38,518 nt of DNA, taken from the NCBI GenBank assembly GCA_030403585.1, contig JAUEPE010000064.1, positions 1 to 38,518 of the forward strand, in the 5' to 3' direction. Below are positions 16,842 through 24,148 of this stretch, piece by piece. The notes under the pieces were generated by a model. The model saw nothing but the letters and a program-made list of their open reading frames with translations. It searched no databases and had not been told where the DNA came from. The translations under genes and the position numbers were made by a program. This DNA is from Frankia sp. RB7 (GTDB lineage Bacteria; Pseudomonadota; Alphaproteobacteria; Rhizobiales; Xanthobacteraceae). Each line of letters starts with the position of its first letter. The stretch's first letter is position 1.

Positions 16842-16964
16842 TCATTTCGCCCGCCTTGCGGGGTGGATCTCAACGAACTCGGCGTCCGGATGCGTGACGA
16901 TGGTGGTGAACATGATGCCGCTGATGATGAGCGACCAGGCGGTGTCCCAATAAATCCAAAACAC
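16842..16964 (-). CDS. Short membrane peptide (40 residues)
   Basis: From a GTG at 16962-16964, preceded by GGAGG at a good spacing (AACGGAGGCTGGAA), the frame encodes MFWIYWDTAWSLIISGIMFT, then TIVTHPDAEFVEIHPARRAK. Residues 2-22 form one aromatic-rich membrane segment, followed by a charged tail with two His. The strong ribosome site and clear hydrophobic segment argue that it is real despite its size. Function unknown. Confidence 0.6.
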   Translation of the reverse strand: MFWIYWDTAWSLIISGIMFTTIVTHPDAEFVEIHPARRAK

Positions 16965-17095
16965 TTCCAGCCTCCGTTTGCCAGCCTCCGTTTTGGCGTC
17001 GTCCGCCCGCGAGCCCGGAGTAACGGCGAGACAAGGTTGCCGTTCCCTGGAAATCCCGTGGCCGGGCCTGCGTCTTAAACAATAGCAGGCAAAGC

Positions 17096-17287
17096 TTAGC
17101 GCTTTCTGGGGTTGGTCGGCGAGACCTTGCGATTGGTTTGATCGGCTTTGCCGGTGTGGCGCTTTGCCACGACGTCTTCATCCCGCGGACCTTCGCGCGG
17201 GCGCGCGGGCGGCTTGGGCTGGCCAGCTTGGCCGCCGTGCTTGCCGCCCATATCAGGTTCGCCTTCGAGGTCGTTTTCGCGTGGCAT
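17096..17287 (-). CDS. Small hydrophilic protein of unknown function (63 residues)
   Basis: The frame from the ATG at 17285-17287 gives a very polar, Gly/Lys/Arg/Pro-rich product (MPRENDLEGEPDMGGKHGGQ, ending RKVSPTNPRKR) with no hydrophobic core, so it is probably disordered. The ribosome site is weak. Short proteins with GGKHGG and RHTGKADQ-like segments occur in rhizobia as far as I recall, but I know no function. It lies upstream of and co-directional with the 40-residue membrane peptide (131 bp gap). Confidence 0.5.
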   Translation of the reverse strand: MPRENDLEGEPDMGGKHGGQAGQPKPPARPREGPRDEDVVAKRHTGKADQTNRKVSPTNPRKR

Positions 17288-17418
17288 GCCGGGTCAATGC
17301 ACGCGGTCGGCAATGGTTCGTCATTTACTCGCGCATTATTTGCCTGTGAACGAGTTCATACGGTTGCCGCCTTTTGCAGTGCAGGATGGCCGAACCTTCG
17401 ACGGACGGATTTGGCCTG

Positions 17419-17556
17419 ATGCGGAAGCAACTCGTCGCCTGGACTATCCTGACCTCGGCTCTCGTGGCCGTTGCGGTCTGGACTTTGCTCGGGCCGCCCG
17501 ATCACGCCGCCGGCCCGCATCTTCCCTCGCGCGACCTGACAGCGTCGGTGCGCTAG
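17419..17556 (+). CDS. Possible small membrane protein (45 residues)
   Basis: From the ATG at 17419 the frame reads MRKQLVAWTILTSALVAVAV, then WTLLGPPDHAAGPHLPSRDL. The basic start and a single hydrophobic segment (about 6-23) look like a membrane or exported peptide. A longer form would start at 17386. No convincing ribosome site decides between them. Confidence 0.4.
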   Translation: MRKQLVAWTILTSALVAVAVWTLLGPPDHAAGPHLPSRDLTASVR

Positions 17557-17682
17557 CGCCCACAACCGAACCGATACGATTTCAGCATCGATCAATCCCA
17601 ATTGGAATTTGGTGCCAGGGAACACCAGCCGCTATCCTCCGCCGCAAAACAACAAGCCACACCGGCTCAAGGAGGACGCCCC

Positions 17683-18834
17683 ATGATCAGACCGACACGC
17701 CCCGCATCCCGCGCGGCGATCGCCACCACGCTCTTCACCGCTCTTGTCACCGCTCTTGTCACCGTTCTTGTCACCGCTCTTGCCCTCGTCTCCGGAGTCC
17801 GTGCCGGCATGGCCGAAACCTTCGCCTATGTCGGCAATGCCGACTCCAACGACATCAGCGTGTTCAAGATCGCCGAGAGCGGCGAGATGACGCCGGTGCA
17901 GACGGCCGCCTTCACCGGCGTCGAAAAGCCGGGCGCCTCGACGCCGCTTGCGATCACACCGGACCATCGCGTGCTGATCGCCGGAATCCGCTCGCAGCCG
18001 TTCCTCGCGGTGAGCTTTGCGATCGATCAGAAGACCGGCCAACTCAGCCATATCGGCAACGGGCCGCTCGCCGACAGCATGGCCAACATCGCCGCCGACC
18101 GCGCCGGCAAGGTGCTGTTCAGCGCCTCCTATGGCGGCAACAAGGTCGCGCTGAATCCGCTTCAAGCGAACGGCGTCGTCGCCGAGGCGAAGCAGGTGAT
18201 CCCGACCGGGCTGAACGCACACGCCTTCCTGCCCTCGCCCGACAACCGTTTCGTGTTCGCGACCAATCTCGGCTCGGACCAGGTGCTGAGCTTTGCGTTC
18301 GATGCCGCTGCGGGCACGCTGACGCCGAGCGATCCGCCGTTGATCAAGACGCCGGAGAAATCCGGGCCGCGGCACTTCGTGTTCCATTCCAACGGCAAGT
18401 TCGTCTATCTCATCCACGAGCTGAACGGCGACGTTGCCGCGTACAGCTATGAAGCCAAGAGCGGGGCCTGGGGCGAGATCCAGCGCACCACCGCGCTGCC
18501 CGAAGGTTTTAGCGGAAAACCCTGGGCCGCCGACATCCACATCACTCCGGACGGCCGCTTCCTCTACGCCTCCGAGCGCACCACCAACACGCTCACCGCC
18601 TACAAGGTCGATGCATCAAGTGGCAAGCTGACCACGATCGGCAGCGTGCCGACCGAGAAACAGCCGCGCGGCTTCAACATCGATCCGACCGGCCGCTACC
18701 TCGCCGCCGTTGGCGAGCTGTCCGACGGCATGAGCGTCTACGCCATCGACCAGACCAGCGGCGCACTCGGCAAGCTGAAATCCTACGCCACCGGCAAGAA
18801 GCCGAACTGGGTGGAGTTTTTGACGCTGCCGTAG
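17683..18834 (+). CDS. Exported beta-propeller lactonase-like protein
   Basis: This 383-residue protein is of the 6-phosphogluconolactonase (YbhE/Pgl-like) seven-bladed propeller family. The start at 17683 follows a strong AAGGAGG. A hydrophobic signal peptide precedes the first blade (ETFAYVGNADSNDISVFKI). Later blades repeat the family pattern of Asp/Asn turns and aromatic strands: NAHAFLPSPDNRFVFATNLG, SGPRHFVFHSNGKFVYLIHE, WAADIHITPDGRFLYASERT and PRGFNIDPTGRYLAAVG. The predicted signal peptide argues against the cytoplasmic pentose-phosphate role of Pgl, so the substrate is open. The signal peptide core is built from a 12-bp DNA tandem repeat. The gene appears monocistronic. Confidence 0.85.
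   Translation: MIRPTRPASRAAIATTLFTALVTALVTVLVTALALVSGVRAGMAETFAYVGNADSNDISVFKIAESGEMTPVQTAAFTGVEKPGASTPLAITPDHRVLIAGIRSQPFLAVSFAIDQKTGQLSHIGNGPLADSMANIAADRAGKVLFSASYGGNKVALNPLQANGVVAEAKQVIPTGLNAHAFLPSPDNRFVFATNLGSDQVLSFAFDAAAGTLTPSDPPLIKTPEKSGPRHFVFHSNGKFVYLIHELNGDVAAYSYEAKSGAWGEIQRTTALPEGFSGKPWAADIHITPDGRFLYASERTTNTLTAYKVDASSGKLTTIGSVPTEKQPRGFNIDPTGRYLAAVGELSDGMSVYAIDQTSGALGKLKSYATGKKPNWVEFLTLP
17737..17784. repeat. Four 12-bp tandem repeats inside the signal peptide of the propeller gene
   Basis: Two exact and two variant copies of accgctcttgtc encode Thr-Ala/Val-Leu-Val/Ala four times, forming the hydrophobic core of the signal peptide. Loss or gain of a copy keeps the reading frame but changes the core by four residues. 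Confidence 0.85.
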
Positions 18835-18846
18835 GTGCCCGCAGCC

Positions 18847-18889
18847 CATCCTTCGAGACGCCCGCCTACGGCGGGCCCTCAGGATGAGG
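18847..18889. repeat. Dispersed palindromic repeat, copy C
   Basis: It reads catccttcgagacg, stem cccgcc-tac-ggcggg, then ccctcaggatgagg, in the same orientation as copy A and only 12 bp after the stop of the propeller gene. It lies in the 319-bp gap 18835-19153, which otherwise holds copy D and a hairpin. Confidence 0.8.
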
Positions 18890-18915
18890 TCGCGTTTGCG
18901 GCGAGATATCAGACC

Positions 18916-18959
18916 CTCATGGTGAGGAGCCCGCCAAAGCGGGCGTCTCCGGACGATGC
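18916..18959. repeat. Dispersed palindromic repeat, copy D (diverged)
   Basis: It reads ctcatggtgagga, stem gcccgcc-aaa-gcgggc, then gtctccggacgatgc. It is inverted relative to copy C and more diverged than copies A-C. Pairs of opposite copies at both loci suggest the two units move or persist as a couple. Confidence 0.7.
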
Positions 18960-19040
18960 TCTGCATCGCCGGGCGAACCATGCAGGCCGAGCTCGCCTGG
19001 CACGCGGCGAACCTCTTGGCTTATGCAGCGACTAAATCAA

Positions 19041-19061
19041 CAGGCGGCATCGCGCCGCCTG
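19041..19061. terminator. GC-rich hairpin before the adaptor gene
   Basis: CAGGCGGC-ATCGC-GCCGCCTG is a perfect 8-bp stem with a 5-base loop, followed at a distance by ATTTCTC. It could end transcription from upstream. The lack of an immediate T-run keeps this tentative. Confidence 0.35.
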
Positions 19062-19153
19062 CGCTGCGGCATTTCTCATCCGGTCAGCCCATGGCCCCCT
19101 GCTGCCGCTTCTGCTATCGATTGAAGCCTTCTTGCGGCCAACCGGAATGACCG

Positions 19154-20041
19154 ATGCGTCCATTGCCTGCGCGTTCCTTTTCCCAGATCTTCGTTGCCCT
19201 CGCCGGACTGGTGCTGGTCTCCGCCCAGCCCGTGTGTGCTGCCGATGACGACGCGCCCAAGGGGCCGGCGGTCACGGTGCTGAAGGCGGCAAAATCCTGC
19301 TTCTCCGACATCGTCGAGGCTACCGGCTCGATTGTCGCGCGCGAAGAGACGTCCGTGCGGCCCGAGCGGCCGGGGCTGAAGATCACCGAAGTGCTGGCCG
19401 AAGCCGGCGAAACCACGACGGCCGGCCAGGTGCTGGCGCGGCTGGCGCTGCCCGAGGGCGGCACGCTTCAGGTCACGGCCCCCGTCGCTGGAATGATCGC
19501 CACGTCGACGGCGCAGATCGGCGGGCTCGCCTCGGCCAAGGGCGAGGCGCTATTCACCATCGTGGCGCGCAGCGAATATGATCTCGTCGCCCTGGTCGCG
19601 ACCAATGATGTCAGGAAGCTCGCGGTCAATCAGCCGGCGAACGTGCGCATTGCCGGCAGCATCGACATCGACGGCAAGGTGCGCCGCATCGGCCCGACGA
19701 TCGAGCCGAGTATCCAGCAGGGCATGGTCTATATCGGCATTTCGTCGCAACGCAGGTTGCTGCTCAATGCGAGCGGGCGCGCGCTGATCAAGATCGGGCA
19801 GAGCTGCAACGTCGCGGTGCCGCTGACGTCGGTGCAATATTCATCGGCCGGCACCGTGGTCCAGGTGATCCGGCGCAACCGCGTCGAGACCAAGCGCGTC
19901 GAGATCGGCTTGATGTCGGGCGGCAATATCGAGGTCCGCGACGGCCTCAACGAAGGCGATATCGTCGTCGCCCGCGCCGGCGCGCTGCTCCGCGAAGGCG
20001 ATCCCGTGCGCCCGGTGATGGCGAGCGAAGCCGCGAAGTAG
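19154..20041 (+). CDS. Orphan periplasmic adaptor (RND/HlyD membrane-fusion family)
   Basis: This 295-residue exported protein has a signal peptide (about 1-26, ending VCA). The hairpin/lipoyl region follows: SIVAREETSVRPERPGLKIT, VLAEAGETTTAGQVLARLAL and VTAPVAGMIATSTAQIGGLA. The beta-barrel then reads VATNDVRKLAVNQPANVRIA, and the membrane-proximal end reads VEIGLMSGGNIEVRDGLNEG. In tripartite efflux systems such adaptors join an inner-membrane pump to an outer-membrane channel. No pump gene is adjacent: the next gene is on the other strand. It is short because the coiled-coil hairpin between the lipoyl halves is missing, as in adaptors of some RND and ABC systems. The partner must be elsewhere or absent. 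Confidence 0.82.
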   Translation: MRPLPARSFSQIFVALAGLVLVSAQPVCAADDDAPKGPAVTVLKAAKSCFSDIVEATGSIVAREETSVRPERPGLKITEVLAEAGETTTAGQVLARLALPEGGTLQVTAPVAGMIATSTAQIGGLASAKGEALFTIVARSEYDLVALVATNDVRKLAVNQPANVRIAGSIDIDGKVRRIGPTIEPSIQQGMVYIGISSQRRLLLNASGRALIKIGQSCNVAVPLTSVQYSSAGTVVQVIRRNRVETKRVEIGLMSGGNIEVRDGLNEGDIVVARAGALLREGDPVRPVMASEAAK

Positions 20042-20051
20042 CAGACACGAT

Positions 20052-20138
20052 CGTCATTGCGAGCGAAGCGAAGCAATCCAGAGTCTCGCCGCGGAGGGAT
20101 TCTGGATTGCTTCGTCGCAAGAGCTCCTCGCAATGACG
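20052..20138. repeat. Dispersed inverted repeat of the CGTCATTGCGAG type
   Basis: The 87-bp unit has inverted ends (cgtcattgcgag and ctcgcaatgacg) and inner arms gcaatccaga and tctggattgc. It lies between two convergent stop codons, 11 bp after the adaptor gene, and may act as a two-way transcript end. This sequence type is common in Bradyrhizobium intergenic DNA. Confidence 0.85.
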
Positions 20139-20181
20139 GTGGGGATGCAGATGTGCGTCACAAGACAATAGGTTAGAAAAA

Positions 20182-21030
20182 CTAGCCGCCGGCTTCGCTG
20201 AACTGCACGTCCTCGAGCAGCGAGGACGAAACCGTCGGGACCTGGTCGCCTTCGGAGGCGCGGGAGATGGCGACGCGGGTCTTGTTGAAAACGCTTTCGG
20301 CGCTGCCCTGCGCAGTTAGATTGCTGAGGAGCTCGCCGACCAGCGTGCTGTGCTCGCCCTTGCCGTCGTCGACGACCTTGCCGGGCGAGGCCGAGGAGAG
20401 GATCAGCGCATTGTCGGGCGTGCCGATCGGCGCGAGACCATGCGAATAAGAGCGGAAGCGGCGCTCATAGGGATTGCGGCGGGAGGCATCGACTACGACG
20501 AGCTTGGCCTTGGCGCCCTGCTCCTTCATCATGCCGAGCACGCCCTCGATCGAGACGCCCTGGCGGCGGACGTCGCTCTCCTTCCAGATCACGGCATCGA
20601 CCGGCAACATGTAGCTCTCGCGGCCGGCCTGCACGCCGTAGCCCCCGAAGAACAGCATGACGACGGTGTCGTGCTTGATGCGGGACTTGAGGCGGTTGAC
20701 GGCGCGGACCATGTCGTCCTTGCTCGCGTCTTCCACCATGTCGACGTCAAAACCGTTCTTGCGCAGCGACGAGGACAGCGCACGCGCGTCGTTGATCGAC
20801 TGCGTCAGAGGCGCGGTCGCGTCGGGATAATGGCCATTGCCGATGACGAGCGCGAGACGCGAGGTCTGGCCCAGCGAGCCCGTGACCTGGTCGGTCGAGA
20901 CGGCCTTGGCAGCGTCGAGCGCGCGCATGTTGAGGGCAGCATGGGCGCCGATCGCCAGCGACACCGTGCCGATGAGGGCGGCGACGAGCGCAATCGAGCG
21001 TCGGGAAATGTCGAGCTGCCTAACATTCAT
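20182..21030 (-). CDS. Caspase-like protein with both catalytic residues replaced (pseudoenzyme)
   Basis: This 282-residue protein has an N-terminal membrane anchor or signal (about 13-33, IALVAALIGTVSLAIGAHAA) and one caspase p20-like domain. The fold is clear: RLALVIGNGHYPDATAPLTQ, INDARALSSSLRKNGFDVDM and LILSSASPGKVVDDG. The catalytic His position, normally GHG after two aromatics, reads FFGGYG (Tyr131). The Cys position, normally DACRDNP, reads VDASRRNP (Ser183). With both residues changed it cannot be a cysteine protease by the family mechanism. The frame is intact and of normal length, so it is probably a functional non-enzymatic protein rather than a decayed gene. The intact relative at 11527-13356 is 7 kb away. 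It is divergent from the unknown gene at 21440. Confidence 0.88.
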   Translation of the reverse strand: MNVRQLDISRRSIALVAALIGTVSLAIGAHAALNMRALDAAKAVSTDQVTGSLGQTSRLALVIGNGHYPDATAPLTQSINDARALSSSLRKNGFDVDMVEDASKDDMVRAVNRLKSRIKHDTVVMLFFGGYGVQAGRESYMLPVDAVIWKESDVRRQGVSIEGVLGMMKEQGAKAKLVVVDASRRNPYERRFRSYSHGLAPIGTPDNALILSSASPGKVVDDGKGEHSTLVGELLSNLTAQGSAESVFNKTRVAISRASEGDQVPTVSSSLLEDVQFSEAGG

Positions 21031-21439
21031 GTCGGTTCATTCCTGTCAGTGCCAAAGACCGGCCAAGCGCGCGCACACTGCTTGAGTAGCGCGATGGCGG
21101 CTTTAGGTTTGAGGGATTGGCCGGGGAGTGCCCCCGAATTGCGCGCAATTTGCGGCACCGCACCAAACAAACTCTTAACCGGATATCGCCGGCCCGGCAA
21201 TAGATCGTCCAAAGTTTAAACTAAGCCTATGAATATGTTGATTAATTCGCCGATCCAGATATCCGCTTTCTTCGCTCCCCGTAGCCTTCCGGGGTTCGGT
21301 CCAGCAGCCCCCGTGCCGGACTTTTCCGTGACCTCCATCACATTTGTATTTTCTGCGAATCCGGGTAGCTTTTTCAAAGACTTGCGAGGGTCGGGTCCCC
21401 AGCCTGCCTCCGCAAAAGTCCCCCGCGACCAGGTATTTC
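21031..21439. other. Divergent intergenic region (409 bp)
   Basis: This stretch separates the pseudocaspase gene from the 576-residue unknown gene and should hold both promoters. It is less GC-rich in the middle (around 21170-21260, with the palindrome GTTTAAAC near 21213 and many A/T bases) than the genes around it. Short frames exist but none has protein-like composition. No named operator is recognisable. Confidence 0.5.
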
Positions 21440-23170
21440 ATGAGCTTTCATTATTTTGCAGGTGCCGCGTGCCGGGCGCTGACGGCGCGGAAAGACGGCC
21501 CCTCCCTCTATGACGTCTGTGATCCCGTATTGTCGGGCCAAGCCCGCGGCGACCCGCATCTCGCCAAATTCTACAAGACCGCGCTCGGCAATCCCGCGCT
21601 GCGGGTGCTGCTGCGCCGCGCCGGCCTGAGCGAGCTGCGTGACGACGCGAAGCTGACCCGGGTGCGCGAGGCTTTGGTTCGCGCCCGCGACGATGCCGAA
21701 CCCGACTGGGCTGCGGTCGGCCAGCCCATCGCCGATCTCGTCGACACCATTACGCTCGACCATCCAAAACCGCCGCCGGTCAATTTCGTCGGCGCGATGC
21801 CGGCACAATCGCAGATCGACGGCGTGATCCGCGATTGCGCGCAGCATCTGCTCGGCTCTTATCGCAAGAACGGTTTCCTGCCGACCTATGCTGCCTTCAA
21901 CCTGATCGGCGATCCCGATCTCCGCGGGCGCGAGCTGATCATGGCGCTGACCGGGCTGAACGCGCGCGGCTACAAGAATTCGTCGCTGCTGTTCAACCTC
22001 GCCCGCGTCTTCATCGCACGCTCGCCGGCGCGCGCCGTGGTCAATCCGCCCTGGCGGGGGATTGCCGAGCCGATGTGGGAGCCGGTGCAGATCCGCCACC
22101 GGTCGGCCTATTACGACGCGTTCTTCATCGAAGCGTTGCTGAGTTACGTCGAGACCGGGCTCGCCTTGCCGACGGACAAGACCGCAGCCGAGCGCGCGAT
22201 CGCCGACATGGTTGATTTCTGCGTCAATATCAGCCGCGAGGAGGTCGAGGGCATCGGTGGCCAGCGCTTCAACGTCATCACCGCGCTGGCGCCGGCGCCG
22301 CATCCGCGCTTTTCGCGCTATTTCGCCCAGATCAAGCAGGACCTCGGCTTCGGCGTCTATGTGCCCGATTGCGACACCACGGCGTGCTCGATTTCCGCGG
22401 CGACGCAGGCCGGCTGCACCGATGAGATCATCGACCAGCCGCTGCTGGATTTCTACAGCGGGTATCAGGTCCATGCCGGTGTCAACGAGCCGCGCGTGAC
22501 GGTGCCGATCAACGACAATATCGACTACGAAGGCGGCGTTGCGACCTGGATCGACAACCTCAAAGGCGAACGGCCCTACGGCAACGATCTCGATCCGACA
22601 CTCAATCTCGACATTCTCGAGGTGAGCTTTCGTAATTTGGCGCGCTGGAAGATTCTGGAGACGCCGGCGCGGCTCGCGACCGTGCATCGCATCATCGGCT
22701 TCCAGAAGCGGCTGGCGGCGAGCGGCGCCTTCGCCAATCCGCGCTCGCACATCTATTATCTGCCGGAGCTCTACAGCGCCTATTTCGGCCGCTGCTATGC
22801 GGCCTTCCTGGCGCTGCCGCTGGCAGCCCAGGCCGCGATCGACCCCGACGGCGATTTCGATTTCATCCGCCATCGCGTGCTGTCCTACGTCAAGGGCGAG
22901 CTGATGGCCGCGGAAATGAACGTGTTCGACGCGGCACTGGCGCTGATCGCGCTCGGCCATCTCGGCGCCGACCCGCGCGCCTTTGCACCGGCGCTGAACG
23001 TGATCGTCGATGCGCTCGGCGAAGGCGGCCGCCGCGGCCCGTTCCGCGCTTATGAATGGAACAAGATGAAAACCCCGACGCGGATTCTCGTAGGCGGGCC
23101 GGAGGTGACGTCGGCGTTCGTGCTGATGGGGCTGGCGGTGGCGAGAAGGCGAATGGTGAATGGCGAATAG
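21440..23170 (+). CDS. Large helical protein of unknown function (576 residues)
   Basis: The ATG at 21440 gives MSFHYFAGAACRALTARKDG, with no signal peptide. The protein is mostly helical with scattered conserved-looking motifs: FLPTYAAFNLIGDPDLRGRE, YKNSSLLFNLARVFIA, RHRSAYYDAFFIEALLSYVE, CDTTACSISAATQAGC and INDNIDYEGGVATWID. The spacing of helices and acidic/aromatic motifs recalls an alpha/alpha-barrel (terpene-cyclase or glycoside-processing type), but I cannot place it in a family and assign no function. The last residues (RRRMVNGE) and the stop codon are supplied by a dispersed repeat at 23150-23206. The promoter would be shared with the divergent pseudocaspase gene. Confidence 0.75.
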   Translation: MSFHYFAGAACRALTARKDGPSLYDVCDPVLSGQARGDPHLAKFYKTALGNPALRVLLRRAGLSELRDDAKLTRVREALVRARDDAEPDWAAVGQPIADLVDTITLDHPKPPPVNFVGAMPAQSQIDGVIRDCAQHLLGSYRKNGFLPTYAAFNLIGDPDLRGRELIMALTGLNARGYKNSSLLFNLARVFIARSPARAVVNPPWRGIAEPMWEPVQIRHRSAYYDAFFIEALLSYVETGLALPTDKTAAERAIADMVDFCVNISREEVEGIGGQRFNVITALAPAPHPRFSRYFAQIKQDLGFGVYVPDCDTTACSISAATQAGCTDEIIDQPLLDFYSGYQVHAGVNEPRVTVPINDNIDYEGGVATWIDNLKGERPYGNDLDPTLNLDILEVSFRNLARWKILETPARLATVHRIIGFQKRLAASGAFANPRSHIYYLPELYSAYFGRCYAAFLALPLAAQAAIDPDGDFDFIRHRVLSYVKGELMAAEMNVFDAALALIALGHLGADPRAFAPALNVIVDALGEGGRRGPFRAYEWNKMKTPTRILVGGPEVTSAFVLMGLAVARRRMVNGE

Positions 23171-23206
23171 CGAATGGGGCGTACCTATTCGCCATTCGCT
23201 ATTCGC
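23150..23206. repeat. Inverted repeat of the GCGAATAGCGAATGG type, overlapping a stop codon
   Basis: GCGAATAGCGAATGG (23163-23177) pairs perfectly with CCATTCGCTATTCGC (23192-23206), giving a 15-bp stem with a 14-base loop. The related gaatggtgaatgg lies just upstream. The TAG stop of the preceding gene (23168-23170) is inside the left arm. The hairpin may also end the transcript. Confidence 0.85.
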
Positions 23207-23316
23207 CCGCAATGACGGGAAGTTGAAAGCCTCTCTGTTAGGCATATGCTGGCCGAGTGGCCCAAAGCCGACCACAATTGCGGGCTCTATCGAGATTTCT
23301 TCACACGCGGACCGGC

Positions 23317-24042
23317 ATGTTGCGAAAATTCCTGATTGCGCTGTCACTGCTCGCGCTCCCGTCGCTGGCGCAGGCGGCTGACATCACCGGCACCGCCAAG
23401 GTCCGCGACGGCGATTCCGTTGTGATCGGCAGCACGCGGATCCGGCTCGGCGGCATCGACGCGCCGTCGGCCGACCAGCTCTGCCTCAACAAGAAGTCCG
23501 AGCGCTGGACCTGCGGGGCTGCCGCGCGCGACGAGCTCGCCAAATACACCGAGGGCAAGAGCTGGGTCTGCCATGCCCGTTCAATCGACCGGCGCGGCCG
23601 CACCGTGGCGCGCTGCGAGGTCGGCGGCGAGGACATCCAGAAATGGCTGGTGCGCAGCGGCTGGGCGCTGTCCTACACCCGAATCTCCCACGATTACGAT
23701 GCGGATGAGGCTGCCGCGCGTGAGGCAAAAGCCGGGATGTGGCAGGGTGCCTTCATCGCCCCCTGGGACTGGCGCGTGCGCAACAAGAAGACGACGATTT
23801 TGGGTGCCACCAAGCCGCCCGATGGGGCCCATTCGATCCTGCTCGCCTCGGCCTCGGGGCCGGTCGCGCCCTCGCCCGACTGCACCATCAAAGGCAACGT
23901 CAACACCGCCGGCGAGTGCATCTACCATACCCCGACCAGCCGCTGGTACACCCAGATCAAGATGAAGATCAGCAAGGGCACCCGCTGGTTCTGCTCGGTC
24001 GAGGAGGCCGAGGCCGCCGGCTGCCGCGAGACCAAGAGATAA
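23317..24042 (+). CDS. Exported SNase-like thermonuclease with C-terminal sunset-type domain
   Basis: This 241-residue protein starts with a signal peptide (1-21, ending AQA). The staphylococcal-nuclease-like domain (about 22-150) shows ITGTAKVRDGDSVVIGSTRI, RLGGIDAPSADQLC and SIDRRGRTVARCEVGGEDIQ. Compared with staphylococcal nuclease, the two catalytic Arg positions are present (R in IRLGGID and in RRGR). The general-base Glu after D-x-P appears replaced by Ser (IDAPS). A conserved tail, SPDCTIKGNVNTAGECIYHT followed by SRWYTQIKM and WFCSVEEAEAAGC, matches the sunset-type module of rhizobial thermonucleases. The domain order is normal for the group. Nuclease activity is likely but uncertain given the Glu change. 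Confidence 0.85.
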   Translation: MLRKFLIALSLLALPSLAQAADITGTAKVRDGDSVVIGSTRIRLGGIDAPSADQLCLNKKSERWTCGAAARDELAKYTEGKSWVCHARSIDRRGRTVARCEVGGEDIQKWLVRSGWALSYTRISHDYDADEAAAREAKAGMWQGAFIAPWDWRVRNKKTTILGATKPPDGAHSILLASASGPVAPSPDCTIKGNVNTAGECIYHTPTSRWYTQIKMKISKGTRWFCSVEEAEAAGCRETKR

Positions 24043-24148
24043 GAGCCCCAGACCTGCGTTTTGCGCCCTTTTCTTGCAGGCCGCTGGCGCGTAAAAAGCG
24101 TAGCGAAGCAACCCTCCAGACCGTCATCACGACACAAGGAAGATAGCA

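Noticed and set aside
14755..16953. 732-residue open frame antisense to the chemoreceptor gene
   Set aside because: Arg/Asp/Gly-rich shadow composition with no recognisable domain. The sense strand encodes a complete chemoreceptor.
21229..21513. 94-residue frame in the divergent region before the 576-residue gene
   Set aside because: It overlaps the start of the better-supported gene in another frame and has no conserved-looking motif.
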